Shown: in pieces, positions 6,355-6,519 of the stretch
Layout of the letters: the number at the start of each line of letters is the position of its first letter
Numbering within the stretch: position 1 is the stretch's first letter
From: Planctomycetales bacterium
GTDB lineage: Bacteria > Planctomycetota > Planctomycetia > Planctomycetales > Planctomycetaceae
DNA: 6,519 nt
Direction of reading: 5' to 3'
Assembly (NCBI GenBank): GCA_020050375.1
Contig: JAGVKR010000462.1
Location: 1-6,519 of the forward strand
Notes under the pieces: generated by a model
Told to the model about the DNA's origin: nothing
Database searches by the model: none
Seen by the model: only the letters and a program-made list of their open reading frames with translations
Position numbers and translations under genes: made by a program

Positions 6355-6519
6355 TCATGCTTTGGTGAATTCACGTCCGCAAAGACAGCGAACGGCCGCG
6401 GGAGCACCGGCTAAAAGCAGATAGGCCAACTGGACGGCTCGATCGGAGCGGATGACGGCCTTGCCGGCTGCCGCTTCCAGCCAGGAGTCGGATTCGGCCG
6501 GTTGCCGCCGCCAGGCCGC
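6355..6519 (-). CDS. C-terminal part of an unidentified protein (runs off the right edge)
   Basis: This leftward frame is open from the window edge to a TGA at 6355-6357 and gives the last 54 residues of a protein whose start lies outside. It opens AAWRRQPAESDSWLEAAAGK, has a helical stretch rich in Ala and Leu (RAVQLAYLLLAGAPAA) and ends RCLCGREFTKA, with a Cys-Leu-Cys pair 8 to 10 residues from the end. I do not recognise the family. Support for coding comes from the even, GC-rich codon third positions, a stop that falls just before the DUF362 leader, and the same direction and 39-base gap, which fit an operon. The Ala/Leu helix could be a membrane segment or an amphipathic helix; the fragment is too short to decide. 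Confidence 0.6.
   Translation of the reverse strand, partial: AAWRRQPAESDSWLEAAAGKAVIRSDRAVQLAYLLLAGAPAAVRCLCGREFTKA

Noticed and set aside
1..6519. Defence system, CRISPR, prophage, insertion sequence or RNA gene
   Set aside because: I found no nuclease, transposase or integrase motifs, no regularly spaced repeats, no terminal inverted repeats and no tRNA-like folds. The five complete genes belong to ordinary metabolic or regulatory families.

Overview
The window looks like chromosomal DNA of a GC-rich (about 60%) bacterium, most likely a planctomycete or close PVC-group relative. This is inferred from gene style: a XylR-type regulator that fuses a LacI-like sensor to an AraC-type DNA-binding domain and opens with a motif very common in that phylum, a Gfo/Idh/MocA oxidoreductase with a twin-arginine leader, a Tat-exported DUF362 protein, and a Tat-exported PhoD phosphatase. 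I see no rRNA, tRNA, CRISPR array, transposase, integrase or phage gene.

Layout, left to right. Positions 1-210 hold no gene I can support. They contain a perfect 8-bp GC-rich hairpin (40-64) that probably ends a transcript from outside the window. Next come two rightward genes: a PhoD-family phosphatase (211-1800) and a Gfo/Idh/MocA oxidoreductase (1869-2957), 68 bp apart and probably co-transcribed. A leftward XylR-family regulator (3024-4181) converges on them. A 256-bp divergent promoter region separates the regulator from a rightward DJ-1/PfpI-family gene (4438-5070). Two hairpins (5162-5182 and 5193-5220) lie in the next convergent gap. A leftward pair follows: a DUF362 protein (5236-6315) and, upstream of it, the last 54 codons of an unidentified gene that runs off the right edge (6355-6519).

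How the genes work together. The window holds four or so transcription units rather than one pathway. The proteins of three complete genes (phosphatase, oxidoreductase, DUF362) have twin-arginine leaders, so they probably act outside the cytoplasm. The XylR-type protein is the only regulator. Its position suggests control of itself and possibly of the divergent PfpI gene; its ligand cannot be told from the neighbours, because there is no sugar transporter, kinase or isomerase here.

I did not find convincing evidence of a new multi-gene system. The points most worth a second look are a 13-codon reading frame with a near-ideal ribosome binding site that ends on the start codon of the oxidoreductase across a seven-A run, a cysteine-rich PfpI protein, and the unidentified gene paired with DUF362.
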